NCBI GenBank assembly: GCA_964510065.1
Contig: CAZEAC010000011.1
Coordinates: forward strand, 1 to 64,000
Direction: 5' to 3'
From: CAZEAC01 sp964510065
GTDB taxonomy: Bacteria; Bdellovibrionota_C; UBA2361; CAIXSY01
DNA length: 64,000 nt
Below are positions 42,794-51,164 of the stretch, one piece after another. Each line of letters starts with the position of its first letter. Positions within the stretch are counted from its first letter, which is position 1. The position numbers and the translations under genes were made by a program. A model generated the notes under the pieces. The model was not told where the DNA came from. It saw nothing but the letters and a program-made list of their open reading frames with translations, and ran no database searches.

Positions 42794-44441
42794 GCTTTAC
42801 AAGCATCATTTTCTTCCCCGGCTTAATGATTCCCTGATCACTTTTTAAGATCTCTTCAATAGCACCTCGATTGCCCCAGGTTTCTTGCAGCGCCGGCAGG
42901 CTTTTTTCAAAAAGCAGCACGTAATCGCCTACTTTCGCTGAATCTGTCCAGGAGTATACCGTGTGCTCCGTATAAAAACTCACTCCATAAGCCTCATGCT
43001 CAAAAGCATATATCGTGTCGCGCACGGTAATTACCTCCGAGACGCGCGAGGCAAACTTTCGAGGCGAAAGCTGATTTGCGAAAAAAGTTAGGAGATAGCA
43101 ATTCGCCGCAAAAAGAAGGAGCGAGAAACAAACACATCCTCGCGCCAGCCCCGAATATGCCCTCGGGGATCGAATCGCGCAAACTATTGCTGCTCCTATC
43201 GACCCATAATAAATGAGCAGCATTGGCCAATCGGAAGAAAGGGAATCAAGAAAGGCATGCTTGTAGCCGACAAGATCCGCAAGATCTGCCGAGCGCGACG
43301 ATACGGTATCGGCAAAGAGCAAGGCGACAGGCGCCAACGCTAAGATTAGGCCAATTAATGCCACCACACTCAATATGATCGCCCGGGCAAATCGTTTTAG
43401 GTTACTACAATTGCTCAAGAGGCTCACGGCCGCATAAGAGAGAAAAGGATACGCTGGAAGCAGGTAGACACTGCGTTTGCTTGAAGGCACCGAGTAAAAT
43501 CCAATTATCACCGCCGAAGCGATGAAGAACAGCTGCTGCAGCGCTCCCATACTTCGCCATCTTTCAAGACATTGACTCTTTACTTCGGAGTAGCGCCAGG
43601 GAAGTTTTTTCACGCAAAAAAGAAGCAGAATGGTCCAAGGGAGAAACCCAGTACACAGCGTGCCGTAAAGATAGAAGATATTCGCGCGATGCGGATCGTC
43701 CTCCATGGTACCTAAGAATCGAGCGACGTTTTCGCTCCATACTTTATCGAGAAAGGGTTGGCCACCGACTTGGTACGCGGCGACATACCAGGTACATGAC
43801 GCAATAAAAGGTATGAGGAAGACAGGGAATAGCTTCACAAGGATTTTATTGAACGGAGTCTTCTGGCTGAGTAGGAAGAGCCCGATAGTCGCTCCCGGAA
43901 GGACCAATGCGATTGGCCCTTTGGTGAGCGTTGCTGCGAAAAGAAGTAACATCGCGCCAACAGGCATTCCTGTCAGTTCGCGCTCCCACCAGCGGTACAT
44001 CAAGAGAATAGCTCCTACAAGTGCCACGCTTAGAATCATGTCCACTCGGCACGCGCCCGCCGCGCGCGCCCACTCAACCGAGGTCATGAGCAACACCACG
44101 GTAAAAAATGCAGTCTGCGGTAGCACTCGCTTTCTCAAGAATAGGAAGAACCCCAGTGCAAAAACTATCGCCGCAAGCGCCGTGGGTAGTCGCGAGGTTA
44201 ATGGTGTTACTTTGTCTCGAGTAAGGGAGAAGAGCGCGATCAGCCAATGCATTGTCGGGGGCTTTGATGGCACTGCATCGGAATAGCCCTTGGGGAGTAT
44301 TGGCGAGTCACCGCGGAGGATTGACTGCGCGACAAGCGCTTCACGGGGCTCACCTCGACTATAGAACTCTTTCGCCCCAAGGCCTGGGATGGTCAGCATC
44401 ACCGCCAGAAAAAAAATAACAAAGGTCGCTGAATGACGCAT
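42765..44441 (-). CDS. ArnT/PMT-like glycosyltransferase (GT39/83 type)
   Basis: The roughly 558-aa protein has 12 or more hydrophobic segments and the ArnT-like first loop: LGAKEFYSRGEPREALVAQSILRGDSPILPKGYSDAVPSKPPTMHWL, with the acidic E-A and K-P-P features. Members transfer a sugar from a polyprenyl phosphate carrier to lipid A, protein or other acceptors on the periplasmic side. The ATG at 44441 is preferred over the TTG two codons earlier. It lies near uppP and the GT2 gene, so a cell-surface sugar function is likely; the acceptor is unknown. Confidence 0.88.
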   Translation of the reverse strand: MRHSATFVIFFLAVMLTIPGLGAKEFYSRGEPREALVAQSILRGDSPILPKGYSDAVPSKPPTMHWLIALFSLTRDKVTPLTSRLPTALAAIVFALGFFLFLRKRVLPQTAFFTVVLLMTSVEWARAAGACRVDMILSVALVGAILLMYRWWERELTGMPVGAMLLLFAATLTKGPIALVLPGATIGLFLLSQKTPFNKILVKLFPVFLIPFIASCTWYVAAYQVGGQPFLDKVWSENVARFLGTMEDDPHRANIFYLYGTLCTGFLPWTILLLFCVKKLPWRYSEVKSQCLERWRSMGALQQLFFIASAVIIGFYSVPSSKRSVYLLPAYPFLSYAAVSLLSNCSNLKRFARAIILSVVALIGLILALAPVALLFADTVSSRSADLADLVGYKHAFLDSLSSDWPMLLIYYGSIGAAIVCAIRSPRAYSGLARGCVCFSLLLFAANCYLLTFFANQLSPRKFASRVSEVITVRDTIYAFEHEAYGVSFYTEHTVYSWTDSAKVGDYVLLFEKSLPALQETWGNRGAIEEILKSDQGIIKPGKKMMLVKLTAQAAESR

Positions 44442-44491
44442 GATCAAATACCGTCTATACTCGTTTAACTCCTTCGGGCTTATAGCATGGT

Positions 44492-45232
44492 ATGAACTTG
44501 TCGAGAACGCTGCTTTCCATAATTATCCCCGCGCGAAACGAAGCGCTGTTTCTCCCCTCCTGTCTTGAGGCGATTCGCGCCTCTTTTGAACAGCTCAATA
44601 AAAATGATTCACTGATTGACCTCGAAATAGTGGTTGTAATAAACCGTTGCACTGATACGACTGAGAAAATCGCACGACTGGCGGGATGCCGCATTGTTTA
44701 TGACGACACAAAAAATTTATCGCATATTCGAAATAGCGGAGTAAAGGCGAGCAGCGGCAAATTCATTATTACTATCGACGCTGATAGCCGAATGGGGCTG
44801 GGCATGCTTCCCGCGGTAACCGAAGCACTTCAATCGCCTAAAATTGTCGGAGGTGGCGTTATCATGCTTCCTGAGAGATGGTCAGTCGGCATATTCATCA
44901 CTTTCTTGATGCTTGTCCCGCTTGCGCTTCGCCACTGGATCTCCGGGGGATTATTCTTTTTTCACCGGGACGACTTTTATGAGATCGGTGGCTTTGACGA
45001 GGAGCTTCATTCCGCCGAGGACGTCGATTTTGCGATTAGACTTCAAAAGCACGGCAGGCAAAGCGGACGGCGATTCCACACCATTCTTAAATCGCTGATT
45101 ATTACCTCCTGCCGCAAATTCGACGGCCTTGGCGACTGGTATTTTGTGCTGCATCCATTAGAAATGATCACCCTATTAAAGGGCAGAAACAGAGAACTCG
45201 CTGACAAAATCTGGTATGACTTTAAGCGCTGA
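44492..45232 (+). CDS. Family 2 glycosyltransferase
   Basis: The 246-aa protein has a GT-A fold: LSIIIPARNEALFLPSCLEAIRA at the start, the metal-binding FIITIDADSRMG (D-A-D) near residue 95, and GGFDEELHSAEDVDFAIRLQKHG near 170 with the catalytic E-D. A hydrophobic segment at about 128-150 suggests membrane association. It uses a nucleotide sugar or a related donor. It is divergent from the ArnT-like gene. Substrate unknown. Confidence 0.9.
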   Translation: MNLSRTLLSIIIPARNEALFLPSCLEAIRASFEQLNKNDSLIDLEIVVVINRCTDTTEKIARLAGCRIVYDDTKNLSHIRNSGVKASSGKFIITIDADSRMGLGMLPAVTEALQSPKIVGGGVIMLPERWSVGIFITFLMLVPLALRHWISGGLFFFHRDDFYEIGGFDEELHSAEDVDFAIRLQKHGRQSGRRFHTILKSLIITSCRKFDGLGDWYFVLHPLEMITLLKGRNRELADKIWYDFKR

Positions 45233-45347
45233 TTGATTCTCATTTGGAATTTATTGCATACGTTTGTTTCGTTTTACATATCAATTCTCCTGGGTCATTC
45301 TTCTTCTCGTAGCGCTGCTCCTTAAAAATTTGCTCTGTGTAGAAATG

Positions 45348-45399
45348 CTTCTGGGACTGCATCGAGGATTCTGAACTCTCGATGCTGGCAGCCCAGAAG
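45348..45399. terminator. Long hairpin, possible terminator
   Basis: CTTCTGGGACTGCATCGAG and CTCGATGCTGGCAGCCCAGAAG form a stem of about 18 bp with two bulges, followed by AAAAGGTTTTCTT. It lies 115 bases after the GT2 gene and 62 bases before the next gene. No obvious T-run follows directly, so it may instead be another palindromic element. Confidence 0.5.
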
Positions 45400-45460
45400 A
45401 AAAGGTTTTCTTCGAGGTTTCCAGTTTCTCACACTCAATCCATTCAACCCATTACTTCAT

Positions 45461-45805
45461 ATGACTCTTAATATCCATTTCGGCGAGATTGCGGCAGTCA
45501 ACTTCATACTAGCAATTGTACTATGGGTGCTATATCTCCTCGGCAAAGATTCAGCTGGGCCTTGTAGACTCGAAGGGCTCTTTTGGCTCTCGGCAGTAGG
45601 CATGGCGATTGTCGGGCTTTTCGCAGTTGCGTTTCAGCTCTGGATTCCAAGCTTTAGCTGGGCGCTTGCGCTACTTGCCGCGGGAAGCGTCGCATCATTG
45701 CTGCCACTGCTTCCGCTTGCGCCCGTCGCCGGGGCGGTGATCGTAGCGTATCCAGTGCTTTACGGTATTGTCCATCTCGTTGGGCAGCACGTAACGTTTC
45801 ATTAA
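45461..45805 (+). CDS. Small multi-span membrane protein, unknown function
   Basis: The 114-aa product is strongly hydrophobic, with about four membrane spans (VNFILAIVLWVLYLL, LFWLSAVGMAIVGLFAVAF, WALALLAAGSVASLLPLL and VAGAVIVAYPVLYGIVHL). No family was recognised and it has no charged functional motifs. It is flanked by hairpins on both sides. Confidence 0.6.
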   Translation: MTLNIHFGEIAAVNFILAIVLWVLYLLGKDSAGPCRLEGLFWLSAVGMAIVGLFAVAFQLWIPSFSWALALLAAGSVASLLPLLPLAPVAGAVIVAYPVLYGIVHLVGQHVTFH

Positions 45806-46111
45806 AAGACTCAACAATCCATAAAGTACGTCTGTTATCACTCTCTTGGTGAGTGCTCCACTTATTGGATTGGTAAGGATGCTGTTCGACTAGTACCTCG
45901 TCCAGAAAATTTTTCCCATTCTGAACGAGGTACTAGCCCCGCCATGGATGGCGGGGCATTCGCCAAAGCGTCGCACAGGCGAATGGAGCGACACGAAGGC
46001 AAAGCTTTGGGTTGCTCTCGCGCACGCTCTGTTTTTTACATGGTTTGCACAACGGCTGCCAGCAAACTATTCCTACTTCGCACGTTAGATTTTTTACTAT
46101 AGGCTTGTCTT
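45806..46111. other. Intergenic region with palindromic element C
   Basis: This 306-bp gap between two plus-strand genes contains the serial-hairpin element at 45890-46000. The last 70 bases before the LysR gene should hold its promoter, which could not be assigned. Confidence 0.55.
45890..46000 (+). repeat. Palindromic element C with serial hairpins
   Basis: The first hairpin, CTAGTACCTCGTCCAGAA ... TTCTGAACGAGGTACTAG (45890-45936), is followed by CCCCGCCATGGATGGCGGGG (45937-45956), ATTCGCC ... GGCGAAT (45958-45984) and the motif GAGCGACACGAAGG. The order and the last motif agree with element B at 20129, while the stem sequences differ. Confidence 0.75.
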
Positions 46112-46981
46112 ATGTTTGATCAACTGGAAGCACTTATCGCTCTTGCTGAACAGGGCACGATGCGCCGCGCTGCGCTCTCGCTGCACATCTCCCAGTCGGC
46201 GGTCAGCAAACGTATCCAAGGACTAGAGTATGCATTAAAGAACAAACTTATCGAGCCACAAGGTCGGAAGGTTATACTTACTCCCTTTGCGCTGCGCTAT
46301 CTGGCAAGAGCACGACCGCTTATCTCCGAACTAAAGGAGATTGCGAGGGAAAAAGCGGCTGATGAAAACGGGCTTATCTCTATTGATGTTTCTGTGTCGG
46401 TGCTTATCTCCTGGGGCGCAGCGGCATTGGCTGAAGCTAAGAAGAAGCTTCCGGGGCTTACCCTTGTCGTGAACGCACACCACGCTTCAGTGGCTGTTGA
46501 GCGAGTACGCTCTGGTGATAGCTTGCTTGCGCTGGTTCAAGGCGAGAGTACAAATGCCCGAGATCTTGTGGCCAAACCGCTTTTCAAGCAGGAACTTGCG
46601 ATTGTCCCCTCGGGACTTAAGCGGTTTACATTCCCTCACAGCGGCGATCTCCCCTTAATTATGATCGAAGCCCATACCGAAGCCTGGCAGTACATTAAGC
46701 GTGGAATCAGCCAGGGTCAAAAAGAGTGGGGCATAAAAATGATCGCCGAACGCACGCTGCAGAGCTTTTCGGCTATTACTCAGATGGCTCGCGCAGGGTT
46801 TGGCCATGGGCTTGTGCCACGAGACGTGGCGCTGACACTCGGCATATCACCTAAAAAGCTCGTGGAGATTCCCGAACCAAGACTCTGCATTCCGGTAAGC
46901 CTTATTGGTAGACGGTCAACTCTTTCCAGGCCACTTGTGCAAAAGCTCTTCGATGTACTTGCCAAACAGGCACGTGGCTAA
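46112..46981 (+). CDS. LysR-family transcriptional regulator
   Basis: The 289-aa protein has a LysR helix-turn-helix at the N-terminus (MFDQLEALIALAEQGTMRRAALSLHISQSAVSKRIQGLE) and a periplasmic-binding-like effector domain after about residue 90 (ISIDVSVSVLISWGAAALAEAKKKLPGLTLVV; MARAGFGHGLVPRDVA). It senses an unknown small molecule. It is followed by the ydbH-like gene after only about 25 bases, so it may be co-transcribed with it, which is unusual for LysR regulators. Confidence 0.92.
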   Translation: MFDQLEALIALAEQGTMRRAALSLHISQSAVSKRIQGLEYALKNKLIEPQGRKVILTPFALRYLARARPLISELKEIAREKAADENGLISIDVSVSVLISWGAAALAEAKKKLPGLTLVVNAHHASVAVERVRSGDSLLALVQGESTNARDLVAKPLFKQELAIVPSGLKRFTFPHSGDLPLIMIEAHTEAWQYIKRGISQGQKEWGIKMIAERTLQSFSAITQMARAGFGHGLVPRDVALTLGISPKKLVEIPEPRLCIPVSLIGRRSTLSRPLVQKLFDVLAKQARG

Positions 46982-47006
46982 ACTTTGATTGATAGCCTAC
47001 GCCCCT

Positions 47007-48368
47007 ATGAGGAGAAATTGGTTTCGTCGAACAGCCCTGAGTATTGCCTTCCTCTTAAGTATTGGGATCATGGTGCTCGTTGTCCTCAAAAACGAAGTAG
47101 TCTCAGCGGCAGCGAAGTTTTCGGCAAAGCAGTTCTACTCACTCGATCTTGATCTCGAGGGCCTCTCGATACAATGGCCAAAGGTTCGTGCGCAAAACAT
47201 CACTCTCTCGCACGAACAGGGAGAAAGGTTAGGAGCGGCGAAAGACGCGCTGCTGACATTTGAGCTACGCGGTTTTGGAATGCCACAACTCAAAGAGATC
47301 CGCGTAAAGTCTCTCAATTCGGAATTGCGCCTTGGCTCCGCAGAAGGGCATTCACCGACAAGCTTTTCTCTTCCTCTTCATAATATCGGAATAGAGTCGC
47401 TCTCGCTAAGTCTCGTTGGCCCGCAACTCTCGGCAAAAACGGAGATAGCAGTCGATGTCAATCAATCGAAGGAAGGAGTACAGGCTCGAGTAAACGGTTC
47501 AATATCAGCATTCAGATTTAATGATCTGAATCTGACTTCCGCGCGCGAAATACAGCTCGCTGGCCCCTGTAGTCAACGCGACGCTTCTACGGAGTGCAAA
47601 TTTTTGACGAAGGCTCACGTCGAGGACTTATCGTGGGGGCTATTTGAGGCAACGGCGTTGGATCTTGACGGTACTCTTCAGGTAGCCAGCTCTCCGAACA
47701 GTGGCTACCAAGTCGCGTTATCAAACTTCAACGTAAGATCTCCGCTCATTACACTTGGAATTCCAATCAGTGAAGCGACTGCCATAGGTTCATTCAGCAG
47801 TGACACCAATATAGTGCAGGTAAAAAAACTGCAGGGTTCGGTTTGGAATGGAACTCTGAAAAGCAAGCCTTTTGCTGTAAGACTTCCATTTGAAAATTGT
47901 GTGACGCTGCCGCTCACGCTCGAGAGCGTCAATGTAAAAGAGCTACTTAACCTCTATGCGCCTAAGAATCTGAGCGCGACAGGGATACTATCCGCTACCC
48001 TGCCTCTCGAGGTATGTCCAAATGGAGTCTCAATAAAAGACGGCGATATACATGCGTCAGAGGATGGCGGAACAATTCGTTACCTCGGCGATGCGCTACC
48101 TCTCACTGAAAACGATGCACGTCTTTCGCTGGTGCATGGCGTATTGCAAGAGTTTCATTATTCAAGTCTACACTCAAATGTGCAGCTTTCGCGGAATGGC
48201 GACCTTACCTTAGATCTTCGTCTTGAAGGAAATAGCCCACGCCTGAATAAACCCGTGCCTATTGTCGTCAATCTAAAAATCGAGGAGAATATTCCAGCAC
48301 TCATACAGAGTTTAAGAGTAGCGCAGACCATCACCGAAAATGTTACTAGGGGTAAGGAGATTCAATGA
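47007..48368 (+). CDS. ydbH: YdbH-like AsmA-family envelope protein
   Basis: The roughly 453-aa protein has one N-terminal membrane span (LSIAFLLSIGIMVLVVL) and a long beta-rich periplasmic part ending with LVHGVLQEFHYSSLHSNVQLSRNGDLTLDLRLEGNSP. In E. coli, YdbH (with TamB and YhdP) bridges the inner and outer membranes to move phospholipids. The E. coli protein is about twice as long. The identification rests on the overlapping ynbE and following ydbL genes. An upstream TTG at 46989 is a possible start. ATGA overlaps the next gene. Confidence 0.75.
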   Translation: MRRNWFRRTALSIAFLLSIGIMVLVVLKNEVVSAAAKFSAKQFYSLDLDLEGLSIQWPKVRAQNITLSHEQGERLGAAKDALLTFELRGFGMPQLKEIRVKSLNSELRLGSAEGHSPTSFSLPLHNIGIESLSLSLVGPQLSAKTEIAVDVNQSKEGVQARVNGSISAFRFNDLNLTSAREIQLAGPCSQRDASTECKFLTKAHVEDLSWGLFEATALDLDGTLQVASSPNSGYQVALSNFNVRSPLITLGIPISEATAIGSFSSDTNIVQVKKLQGSVWNGTLKSKPFAVRLPFENCVTLPLTLESVNVKELLNLYAPKNLSATGILSATLPLEVCPNGVSIKDGDIHASEDGGTIRYLGDALPLTENDARLSLVHGVLQEFHYSSLHSNVQLSRNGDLTLDLRLEGNSPRLNKPVPIVVNLKIEENIPALIQSLRVAQTITENVTRGKEIQ

Positions 48369-48559
48369 GAGAAAAGGCACTTCTGGGTTTAGTAGTTTCT
48401 CAGGCTATACTCCTTAGCTCTTGCTCGCCGCGCGTCGCCGTTGAAGTTCCCGATAAACCAATTACGATAAATTTGAATGTAAAGATTGATCATGAAGTAA
48501 AAGTAAAAATCGAGAAAGACCTTGATAAAGTTCTTTCCGAGGAAAGCGAACTTTTTTAG
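48365..48559 (+). CDS. ynbE: YnbE-like outer membrane lipoprotein
   Basis: The 64-aa product has a lipoprotein signal (LVVSQAILLSSC, lipidation at Cys20) and a short mature part, VPDKPITINLNVKIDHEVKVKIEKDLDKVLSEESELF, which matches E. coli YnbE closely (PITINMNVKIEHE...). YnbE is the outer-membrane partner of YdbH in lipid transport. It overlaps ydbH by 4 bases and precedes ydbL by 18 bases. Confidence 0.88.
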   Translation: MREKALLGLVVSQAILLSSCSPRVAVEVPDKPITINLNVKIDHEVKVKIEKDLDKVLSEESELF

Positions 48560-48577
48560 CCGATTTGGTGAAATTAT

Positions 48578-48913
48578 ATGGAAAGAAAACTTTTGGTCAC
48601 GCTTGTTACCTTTGCTCTTAGCTTCTCAGCGCACTCATCAGCAGCTCTTTCGCTGGACGAAGCAAAACAGCGTGGATTTGTCGGTGAGACTCCCTCGGGG
48701 TATCTTGATATTGTCTCAAGGGACCCAAAGGGCGAGGCTGAAACGCTCAAAGAGGAGATCAATCGAAAGAGAAGAAAGCAGTACGAACAGATTGCCAAAC
48801 AAAATGGCACGCCAATTTCAGCCGTTGAAGCGCTCGCTGGCGAGAAAGCAATTAGTAATACCGCTCCGGGGAACTTCATAAAGCTGCCATCGGGGAGCTG
48901 GGGCAAAAAATAG
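48578..48913 (+). CDS. ydbL: YdbL-like periplasmic protein (DUF1318)
   Basis: The 111-aa protein has a signal peptide (ends SSAA) and a DUF1318-like mature part: SLDEAKQRGFVGETPSGYLDIVS, then EEINRKRRKQYEQIAKQNGTPISAVEALAGEKAI, and NFIKLPSGSWGKK. It is the third gene of the ydbH-ynbE-ydbL set. In E. coli YdbL is a periplasmic partner proposed to affect YdbH-YnbE assembly. Confidence 0.9.
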   Translation: MERKLLVTLVTFALSFSAHSSAALSLDEAKQRGFVGETPSGYLDIVSRDPKGEAETLKEEINRKRRKQYEQIAKQNGTPISAVEALAGEKAISNTAPGNFIKLPSGSWGKK

Positions 48914-48926
48914 TTACGTACAGCTG

Positions 48927-49090
48927 TTAGCCTGGACATTTCATAGTTTTCTGCTGCGCAGGTGTAACCTGTCAGAAGTCCAGGCTAGGAGCCTGCGCCA
49001 CGAATAATTCAAGCTACGACAGGTAGTAGAGGCGAGGGCTTCGGCTCCTACGGATTGTCTGCGCCACTGATTCGTGGCGCAGACTCCTAG
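48927..49090. repeat. Double palindromic element D between convergent genes
   Basis: The first hairpin TTAGCCTGGAC ... GTCCAGGCTAG (48927-48988) shares its last CTAG with the second, CTAGGAGCCTGCGCCACGAAT ... ATTCGTGGCGCAGACTCCTAG (48985-49090). The right side also contains the perfect local hairpin GTCTGCGCCACTG/ATTCGTGGCGCAGAC (49057-49084). The right CTAG forms the TAG stop of the minus-strand gene, so the element probably ends transcription from both sides. Confidence 0.8.
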
Positions 49091-49644
49091 CGCCACTTCG
49101 CCCAAATAGAGCCGGCGTATACGGCTGCAAACTGCAGAAGCATTACCACGACCAGTAAAAGCTGATGGTCGAAGAGTGATGGAAACAGATCCGCCCCAAG
49201 TAGTCCCGTGGTTGCGGGAACAAGGACCAATGGGAACACTAGAGCAAAAAACGGAATCTGCCAGCGCCCAGCGCAAAACCCCGCGAGTAGAAAACAGAGG
49301 AAATTTATCAGTAAGTGATAACGCAGGAAATTAACTCCATAGAGGGCGGACTTTACGCGAGTCAATATCACAATCGTGCGCGGGGCTGCCGCGGGGCGAC
49401 TCCAGAACGAATCGATAGTGAGATCCATTACCGTGGCGGCGACTGTCGATGATATCTCCGCGACTGTTGGGGCTTGCTTGCCTTGGCGTAGTTTTTGGCC
49501 ACCTTCCACAAGAGCCAATACCGCGGCGGTATACGCGAGAATTACAAAGAAGTAGAGCAGAATTAGAATCAGGCCGACCCGGGCAAGCACCGTGATCGCA
49601 GACATTCTTTCGTCATCGCTTCGGTAATATCCAGCTTCTTGCAT
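49087..49644 (-). CDS. Membrane protein, unknown function
   Basis: The 185-aa protein has about four membrane spans: VGLILILLYFFVILAYTAAVLALV near the start, then LLINFLCFLLAGFCAGRW, PFFALVFPLVLVPATTGLL and QLLLVVVMLLQFAAVYAGSIW. A soluble loop of about 60 residues with conserved-looking VAEISSTVAATVMDLTIDSFW lies between the first and second span. No family was recognised. The start at 49644 (MQEAGYYR) is the first ATG; MSAITVLARVG at 49605 is an alternative. Confidence 0.65.
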   Translation of the reverse strand: MQEAGYYRSDDERMSAITVLARVGLILILLYFFVILAYTAAVLALVEGGQKLRQGKQAPTVAEISSTVAATVMDLTIDSFWSRPAAAPRTIVILTRVKSALYGVNFLRYHLLINFLCFLLAGFCAGRWQIPFFALVFPLVLVPATTGLLGADLFPSLFDHQLLLVVVMLLQFAAVYAGSIWAKWR

Positions 49645-49697
49645 TTTTAGATAGAGCAACCATAGATCGTCCTCAACGCTCGATCAATCATAAGTTC

Positions 49698-49892
49698 CAC
49701 AGCGCGGCAAGCCGCGACCAAAATACCGATAAGTTTCCGTTCCGGCACGCGCGGGAAGGGGCGCGTGCCTGCACTGGGCCGCGCTGTGCCTCCAGTGTCG
49801 TCCCTCCGCGGGGTTTCGGCTCCGCTGAAACGGTGACACTATCCGTCTGAAAAATCTTCTTAAAATTAGAAGTTTCTGACGGATAGTGTCAC
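49698..49892. repeat. Nested palindromic element E
   Basis: CACAGCGCGGC (49698-49708) pairs with GCCGCGCTGTG (49778-49788), enclosing a further hairpin GGCACGCGC ... GCGCGTGCC. A separate 15-bp perfect stem follows: GTGACACTATCCGTC at 49833-49847 with GACGGATAGTGTCAC at 49878-49892. The element lies just past the stop codon of the argA-like gene and upstream of the membrane-protein gene. Confidence 0.75.
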
Positions 49893-49911
49893 AATGCGAA
49901 GAATGTAGTGA

Positions 49912-51057
49912 CTATAGATCCAGCTTAAAAGCTCTTGAGGGCCGGCCAAAGTCATAGCCCTTTTTCCACTGATCCGGTAATGTCTCTCGCGACACTTCTT
50001 TAAAACCAAGCGACTCGAAAAACTCAGCCATCTGCTGCTGCGTCGTCAGCGAAAACACATAACAAAGCTTATCTTTACGCGCCCGAGCAATAAGCTCAAG
50101 GGTCAGAAGCCGTGCCCGCCCACGTCGTTGATAGCGCGGCAAGGTACAGATCTTTCCAATCTCTCCGGCCTCGCCATAATGCGAAAGCTTCGCCGAAGCC
50201 AGCACCTGTCCATTGACGGTAAAGACATAATAATTATCAAGAGAATCATAGATCTCGCGCTCGCTCACGGGAAGCATCTGTCCTGTCTTGATGTAAGGCT
50301 TGAGCAGCAACGAGATTTCGGCGACATCCGAGGGAATTGCCTTGCGAATAATATTTGGAAAATCTGAAGTAACGAGCGTACCCGCTCCACGATGAGTAAA
50401 GATCTCGCGGAACAGCACACCAGTTCTCGCCTCCAAAAGAATTAGATCTACGCCAATCTTTTTCTGTTGACCGATCAAATACTCCAACAGATCTTTGTCC
50501 AAATTCACTTTATGTGAGGAGGTGATGATCGATTCAAGCTCGCTCTGAGTAGGATGCGAAAGAAGCTGTCCGTCAAGCTCAATACCACGATGCTTCCCGG
50601 CAAAGAATATTTTTCGCGCATTTAAAACATCAGCAGCCGCAAAAGCAAAATCATGTAACAAGCGAGCCTTCGGCGAGCCAACGTCCCTAAAAAGTAGCAC
50701 CGGTATCGCGCCAGAAAGGAAGACGCCATTCAATTTCCGCTTCTGCAGCTGCGAAGCATCCTCCAATATAAAGGGCTCAAAAGAGTGTCCGCGCTCGCTA
50801 AGCCTACCGAGGCGTTGTACAAGCTCTTCGCTATAGTTCATAACCAATGCAGTCTTGATTCGCGACGTCTGCAGTACTCTCAAATCTGGGAGCAATTCAC
50901 CCAAAAGCAGAGAATCAGGCACGGCAATGCAAAATATTGCGTTCCGGAACCGGTACGAGTAGTGGAAGAGCTCGGTTGCATTGAGCATCTGCTCTTCGAC
51001 ATGATATTCAATATTACTGTCATTCATCGGTCGAGAAGGGTAAGAGTGATACCACAT
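49912..51057 (-). CDS. argA: N-acetylglutamate synthase, ArgA type
   Basis: The 381-aa protein joins an N-terminal amino-acid-kinase-like domain without clear catalytic residues (about 1-225) to a GNAT acetyltransferase domain (about 230-381). The junction THRGAGTLVTSDFPNIIRKAIPSDVAEISLLLKPYIKTGQMLPVSERE and the end FFESLGFKEVSRETLPDQWKKGYDFGRPSRAFKLDL parallel ArgA. The acetyl-CoA site is CTLPRYQRRGRARLLTLEL. It makes N-acetylglutamate, the first intermediate of arginine synthesis. argB lies two genes upstream on the same strand, which supports the call. Confidence 0.85.
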   Translation of the reverse strand: MWYHSYPSRPMNDSNIEYHVEEQMLNATELFHYSYRFRNAIFCIAVPDSLLLGELLPDLRVLQTSRIKTALVMNYSEELVQRLGRLSERGHSFEPFILEDASQLQKRKLNGVFLSGAIPVLLFRDVGSPKARLLHDFAFAAADVLNARKIFFAGKHRGIELDGQLLSHPTQSELESIITSSHKVNLDKDLLEYLIGQQKKIGVDLILLEARTGVLFREIFTHRGAGTLVTSDFPNIIRKAIPSDVAEISLLLKPYIKTGQMLPVSEREIYDSLDNYYVFTVNGQVLASAKLSHYGEAGEIGKICTLPRYQRRGRARLLTLELIARARKDKLCYVFSLTTQQQMAEFFESLGFKEVSRETLPDQWKKGYDFGRPSRAFKLDL

Positions 51058-51164
51058 GACGCCCCGTGATGTCTAACAAAGCGGCACTATGGTAAAGCCC
51101 TCTTTATTGAGATTCTGTTATGTATTAGCTGTGGTCTTTCGTGAAGTGGCGTGCCGGTACTTTG

